From: Stenotrophomonas sp. YIM B06876
GTDB lineage: Bacteria; Pseudomonadota; Gammaproteobacteria; Xanthomonadales; Xanthomonadaceae
Assembly (NCBI RefSeq): GCF_030711595.1
Contig: NZ_JAUJUJ010000018.1
Span: forward strand, 1-46,730
Length of the DNA: 46,730 nt
Direction of reading: 5' to 3'
Notes under the pieces: generated by a model
The model's database searches: none
What the model saw: the letters and a program-made list of their open reading frames with translations, nothing else
What the model was told of the DNA's origin: nothing
Part shown: piece by piece, positions 43,416-46,730 of the stretch
How positions within the stretch are numbered: position 1 is the stretch's first letter
How the letters are laid out: the number at the start of each line of letters is the position of its first letter
Made by a program: the position numbers and the translations under genes

Positions 43416-45110
43416 TTATCCCAGCAGCTTCTGCAGCAATATCGCCTTGTCCAGACTCTCCGCCACCTCGGCGGTGCGGGCCCGGTATTCGTAGGTGCCG
43501 GCAGCCAGGCCGCGTTCGGAGACCACGATCCGGTGTGGAATGCCGATCAGCTCCATGTCGGCAAACATGGCGCCAGGGCGCAGGCCACGGTCATCCAGCG
43601 CGGCATCGATGCCGGCGGCCTGCAGTTCGGCCAGCAGTTCCTCGGCCGCGGCAATCACCGCCGGATCCTGCTTCGGATTGATCACGCATACCACCACCTG
43701 CCACGGCGCCATCGCCTGCGGCCAGATAATGCCGGCGGCATCGTGGTTCTGCTCGATGGCGGCAGCGACGATGCGCGACACGCCAATGCCGTAGCAGCCC
43801 ATCGCCATCACCGCGGCCTTGCCATTTTCATCCAGTACGGTGGCACCCAGCGCCTGGGCATACTGGCGGCCGAGCTGGAAGATATGGCCGACCTCGATGC
43901 CGCGGGCGAGTTTCAGCTCGCCGCCGTCACGGGCGCGGTCGCCTTCGACCACATTGCGGATATCGGCCACTTCCGGTTCGGCCAGGTCACGGCCCCAGTT
44001 GACCCCGGCAATATGGAAGCCGGTTTCATTGGCGCCGACGACAAAATCGGCCATTGCCGCAACTTCGCGATCGGCAATCACGCGGATCGGCTTTTTCGCA
44101 TTCAACGGGCCGAGGAAACCGGGAGTGCTGCCGAGGTGGTCGGCAATCTCGGCTTCGCTGGCCATGCGGTAATCGGCCAGCCCGTCGACCTTGGCCAGTT
44201 TGATGTCGTTGGCTTCATGGTCGCCGCGCACCAGCGCCAGTACGAACTGGTCCTTGCGGGTCATCAGCGCCAGCGATTTGATCGTGCGCAGCAGGGCGAT
44301 GCCCATCAGCGCGGCCACCTCTTCGCAGGTTTTCTGGGTCGGGGTGTCGATCCTGCGCAGTTCCTCGGCCGCGGCCGGGCGCGGCGCCGGGTCGGCCGCG
44401 ATGGCCGCCTCGACGTTGGCCGCGTAATCCGAGCCGGTCGAGAACACCAGCGCGTCTTCGCCGGAATCGGCGATCACGTGGAATTCCTGCGAGGCATCGC
44501 CGCCGATCGCGCCCGAATCGGCCTGCACCGCGCGGAACTCCAGCCCCAGCCGGGTGAAGATCCGGGTGTAGGCGGCTTTCATGTTCTCGTATTCGCGCAC
44601 CAGGTCGTCATCGTGCAGGTGGAACGAATAGGCATCCTTCATCAGGAATTCGCGTGCGCGCATCACCCCGAAACGCGGGCGGATCTCGTCGCGGAACTTG
44701 GTCTGGATCTGGTAGAAATTGACCGGCAGCTGCTTGTAGCTGGAAAGTTCCTGGCGCGCGAAGTCGGTGATGGCTTCCTCGGCGGTGGGGCTGTAGCAGA
44801 ACTCCTGCTCCTTGCGGTCCTTGATCTTCAGCAGCTGGCCGCCGAATTTCTCCCAGCGCCCGGTTTCCTCCCACAGCTCCTTGGGCTGGATGGTCGGCAG
44901 CAACATTTCCACCGCCCCGGCGCGGTTCATTTCCTCGCGCACGATCGCCTCCACCTTGCGCAGCACCCGCAGCCCCAGCGGCGACCACGTGTACAGGCCG
45001 GAGGCCAGCTTGCGGATCATGCCCGCGCGCAGCATCAGCTGGTGGCTGGTCAGCTCGGCGTCGGAGGGAGTTTCCTTGGTGGTATGCAGGTGGAACTGGG
45101 AAAGGCGCAT
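43416..45110 (-). CDS. proS: Prolyl-tRNA synthetase (bacterial type)
   Basis: Class II aminoacyl-tRNA synthetase charging tRNA-Pro, 564 residues, normal for the bacterial form. It has [50 protein letters not shown], motif 2 area [26 protein letters not shown], an inserted editing domain at about 225-390, and the C-terminal anticodon-binding domain ending [12 protein letters not shown]. It is a single gene ending at the terminator at 43389. Confidence 0.96.
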   Translation of the reverse strand: MRLSQFHLHTTKETPSDAELTSHQLMLRAGMIRKLASGLYTWSPLGLRVLRKVEAIVREEMNRAGAVEMLLPTIQPKELWEETGRWEKFGGQLLKIKDRKEQEFCYSPTAEEAITDFARQELSSYKQLPVNFYQIQTKFRDEIRPRFGVMRAREFLMKDAYSFHLHDDDLVREYENMKAAYTRIFTRLGLEFRAVQADSGAIGGDASQEFHVIADSGEDALVFSTGSDYAANVEAAIAADPAPRPAAAEELRRIDTPTQKTCEEVAALMGIALLRTIKSLALMTRKDQFVLALVRGDHEANDIKLAKVDGLADYRMASEAEIADHLGSTPGFLGPLNAKKPIRVIADREVAAMADFVVGANETGFHIAGVNWGRDLAEPEVADIRNVVEGDRARDGGELKLARGIEVGHIFQLGRQYAQALGATVLDENGKAAVMAMGCYGIGVSRIVAAAIEQNHDAAGIIWPQAMAPWQVVVCVINPKQDPAVIAAAEELLAELQAAGIDAALDDRGLRPGAMFADMELIGIPHRIVVSERGLAAGTYEYRARTAEVAESLDKAILLQKLLG

Positions 45111-45257
45111 CGTCGGCTTCGCAAAACGGCGGAAACACCTATTTTGCCAGTCCCGCCGCGCCGATGGGGCCGCAGGCGGGAAGTGGCCGCGCTCAAAGCG
45201 CGCCGGAGCCGCGGTTGGTGGCGCGCGCGGCGGGCCGATCCGGGGGGATCGGCGGCC

Positions 45258-45641
45258 TCAGCCCTGTGCGGCCGGGGTGCAATAGGCCGCCATCGCGGCT
45301 TGGGCCAGGTTCTTCTGCGCGTTGCGCTCGCCCTCGTCCAGGGTCTTGTCCGGCTTGCCGTCGCCATCGGTGTCGCGCATCACCGGGCCGCTGCCGGCCA
45401 GCAGTTCCAGGTTCTTGCGGGCGTTCAGGCATTGCGGCGATTCGGTGGCCACCTCTGCCGCCTCGGTCACCGCCGCGCCCTGGGAGGTGATCCGGCGCGC
45501 CTCGAACTTCTGTCCGGTCGGGGGCTTTTCCGAATACTGGGTCACGCCATTGGCGTCTTTCCACTTGTAGACGTTGCCAGCACTGGCCGCGGCACTGAGG
45601 AAAAACAGCAGGAGACAGGCGGAACGGGGCAAAACGCGCAT
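45258..45641 (-). CDS. DUF4124 secreted protein
   Basis: A 127-residue periplasmic protein: signal peptide MRVLPRSACLLLFFLSAAASA, then the DUF4124 motif GNVYKWKDANGVTQYSEKPPTGQKFEARRI, and a C-terminal segment with one short calcium-loop-like DTDGDGKPDKTLDEGE. Two cysteines (CLNARK, YCTPAAQG) may form a disulfide. Function unknown. ATG 45641 is chosen because GGAG precedes it and the signal peptide starts there. Confidence 0.82.
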   Translation of the reverse strand: MRVLPRSACLLLFFLSAAASAGNVYKWKDANGVTQYSEKPPTGQKFEARRITSQGAAVTEAAEVATESPQCLNARKNLELLAGSGPVMRDTDGDGKPDKTLDEGERNAQKNLAQAAMAAYCTPAAQG

Positions 45642-45720
45642 GGCAACTCCAGGAACACCGGGGTGGGCCGCGATTGCAGCACCCGGTGACGGGGCTGGCA
45701 AGTCGATTAAACTCACCGGC

Positions 45721-46500
45721 ATGGATGAAATGAGACCCCCACCGCGTTCGCGCACCATTTACCTGCTGCCGAACCTGATCACCACTGCCGGGCTGTTCGC
45801 CGGTTTCTACGCGATCATCGCCGCGGCCAATGGCCAGTTCGTCGATGCCAGCATTGCCGTGTTCGTGGCGGCGGTGATGGATGGACTGGACGGGCGCGTG
45901 GCGCGCCTGACCGGTACCAGCAGCGAATTCGGCGTGCAATACGACTCGCTGGCCGATCTGGTCAGCTTCGGCATGGCCCCGGCGCTGGTGATGTACCACT
46001 GGGCGCTGTCCTCGCTGAAGTTCGACGGCCTGGTGATGGGAAGGGTGGGCTGGTCGGTGGCGTTCCTGTACGCGGCCTGCGCGGCGTTGCGCCTGGCCCG
46101 CTTCAACACCCAGGTCGGTACGGTCGACAAACGCTGGTTCGTCGGCCTGGCCAGTCCGGCCGCGGCCGGACTGATGATGTCTTTCGTGTGGGCGTTTGCC
46201 GACGACGCATTGGGTTTCAGCGGCGAGCAGCTGCGCTATGTGGCGCTGGCGGTCACCCTGATCTCCGGGCTGCTGATGGTCAGCCGCATCCGTTTCTGGA
46301 GCTTCAAGGGGGGCAGCGAGAAGGGCCCGCGTTCGGAGCGGGTGCCGTTCCTGGTGCTGGCACTGGTGCCGGTGATCATCGCGATCATGGTGCTGGACCC
46401 GGGCCGGGTACTGTTCGTCATCGGTGTGGTCTATGCGCTGTCGGGCCCGGGCATGTGGCTGTGGCAGCGGCGGCGGCCGGTGCCCGGCAAGGTGCCGTGA
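45721..46500 (+). CDS. pssA: CDP-diacylglycerol--serine O-phosphatidyltransferase
   Basis: Integral-membrane CDP-alcohol phosphatidyltransferase making phosphatidylserine, precursor of phosphatidylethanolamine. It has 259 residues and about eight hydrophobic segments. The signature D-G-x2-A-R-x8-G-x3-D-x3-D is complete in DGRVARLTGTSSEFGVQYDSLAD (residues about 60-83). ATG 45721 is taken as start; ATG 45731 is out of frame. This is the Bacillus/Helicobacter-type PssA, unlike the phospholipase-D-type enzyme of E. coli. The last codons overlap the next gene by four bases. Confidence 0.92.
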   Translation: MDEMRPPPRSRTIYLLPNLITTAGLFAGFYAIIAAANGQFVDASIAVFVAAVMDGLDGRVARLTGTSSEFGVQYDSLADLVSFGMAPALVMYHWALSSLKFDGLVMGRVGWSVAFLYAACAALRLARFNTQVGTVDKRWFVGLASPAAAGLMMSFVWAFADDALGFSGEQLRYVALAVTLISGLLMVSRIRFWSFKGGSEKGPRSERVPFLVLALVPVIIAIMVLDPGRVLFVIGVVYALSGPGMWLWQRRRPVPGKVP

Positions 46501-46730
46501 GCGAGGCCGCTGCGCCCCTGTTGTGGTCCGAACAGCAGCACTCGTGGCTGCAGGCGATGGGCTACACGCTGTATCTGCAAGGCAGTGCGCTGGAAATGCC
46601 GGAACCGGTGGCCGCCGCTGCGCCGCAGTCGCCGGTGGCAGCGCCGGCGGCGCCGGCCCGTCCGTTCCCGGCCACGGTCGGCAAGGCCCCGCCAGCGCTG
46701 GACGCCGCGCCGGTGGCCGCTCCGACGGTG
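46497..46730 (+). CDS. Unidentified protein, 5' part only (possible HolD-like)
   Basis: An open frame from GTG 46497, overlapping the pssA stop, runs to the window edge (78 codons seen). It starts with SEQQHSWLQAMGYTLYLQG and then becomes an Ala/Pro-rich linker. The short opening faintly resembles the N-terminus of DNA polymerase III psi subunit (HolD), which is often followed by rimI, but the likeness is too small to name it. Confidence 0.55.
   Translation, partial: MSEAAAPLLWSEQQHSWLQAMGYTLYLQGSALEMPEPVAAAAPQSPVAAPAAPARPFPATVGKAPPALDAAPVAAPTV

Noticed and set aside
1..46730. CRISPR array, prophage, integrase, insertion sequence, tRNA
   Set aside because: No regularly spaced repeats, transposase or phage-like proteins, or cloverleaf-like sequences were recognised in a read of the window.

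Overview
The window is chromosomal DNA of a high-GC gammaproteobacterium, almost certainly a Xanthomonadaceae member (Xanthomonas / Stenotrophomonas / Pseudoxanthomonas neighbourhood). The evidence is gene order and protein character: a polysaccharide island sits between a cystathionine gamma-lyase/synthase gene (metB) and etfA-etfB, followed by rmlBACD, xanB-xanA and the lpsI/lpsJ CoA-transferase pair. This metB-etfA interval is the known variable LPS O-antigen locus of xanthomonads. A GTAG-type REP palindrome and a short XrvA-like H-NS protein fit the same group. No tRNA, rRNA, CRISPR array, insertion sequence or integrase was seen.

Layout. 1-9.7 kb is ordinary core genome: rhlE (cut by the left edge), fumarylacetoacetate hydrolase and maleylacetoacetate isomerase (end of tyrosine catabolism), a PilU-like pilus ATPase, a DUF4398 + OmpA-domain pair, a DUF465 protein, and cystathionine beta-synthase + gamma-lyase (reverse transsulfuration). 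9.7-27.3 kb is the polysaccharide island. Its plus-strand part holds wzm, a long wzt with a C-terminal carbohydrate-binding domain, and a 1166-residue methyltransferase/coiled-coil/GT4/GT2 fusion. wecB (minus) and a small lipoprotein gene (plus) follow. The rest is one tightly packed minus-strand operon of eleven genes running from 27255 down to 17132. 27.5-37.2 kb is etfAB, rmlBACD, xanAB and the CoA transferase. 37.2-46.7 kb is core again: AlkB, a four-gene MCE lipid transporter, a ThrE-type exporter, H-NS, proS, a DUF4124 protein, pssA and the start of an unidentified gene.

How it works together (inference). The chain is exported by the Wzm/Wzt ABC route, probably with end-capping by the large fusion protein. 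The minus-strand operon looks like a self-contained module for a decorated side sugar. RmlA/RmlB give dTDP-4-keto-6-deoxyglucose, a WecE-type aminotransferase makes dTDP-Fuc4N, and a WecD-like acyltransferase N-acylates it. The acyl group would come from a dedicated carrier protein, AMP ligase, SDR reductase and a LuxE/LuxC pair, a set resembling the rfbK-O tetronate genes of Vibrio cholerae O1. An ArnC/GtrB-like enzyme would then load the sugar on undecaprenyl phosphate, an ArnE-like protein flip it, and an 11-helix-class membrane protein transfer it in the periplasm. This assembly is the main candidate for an undescribed system in the window.
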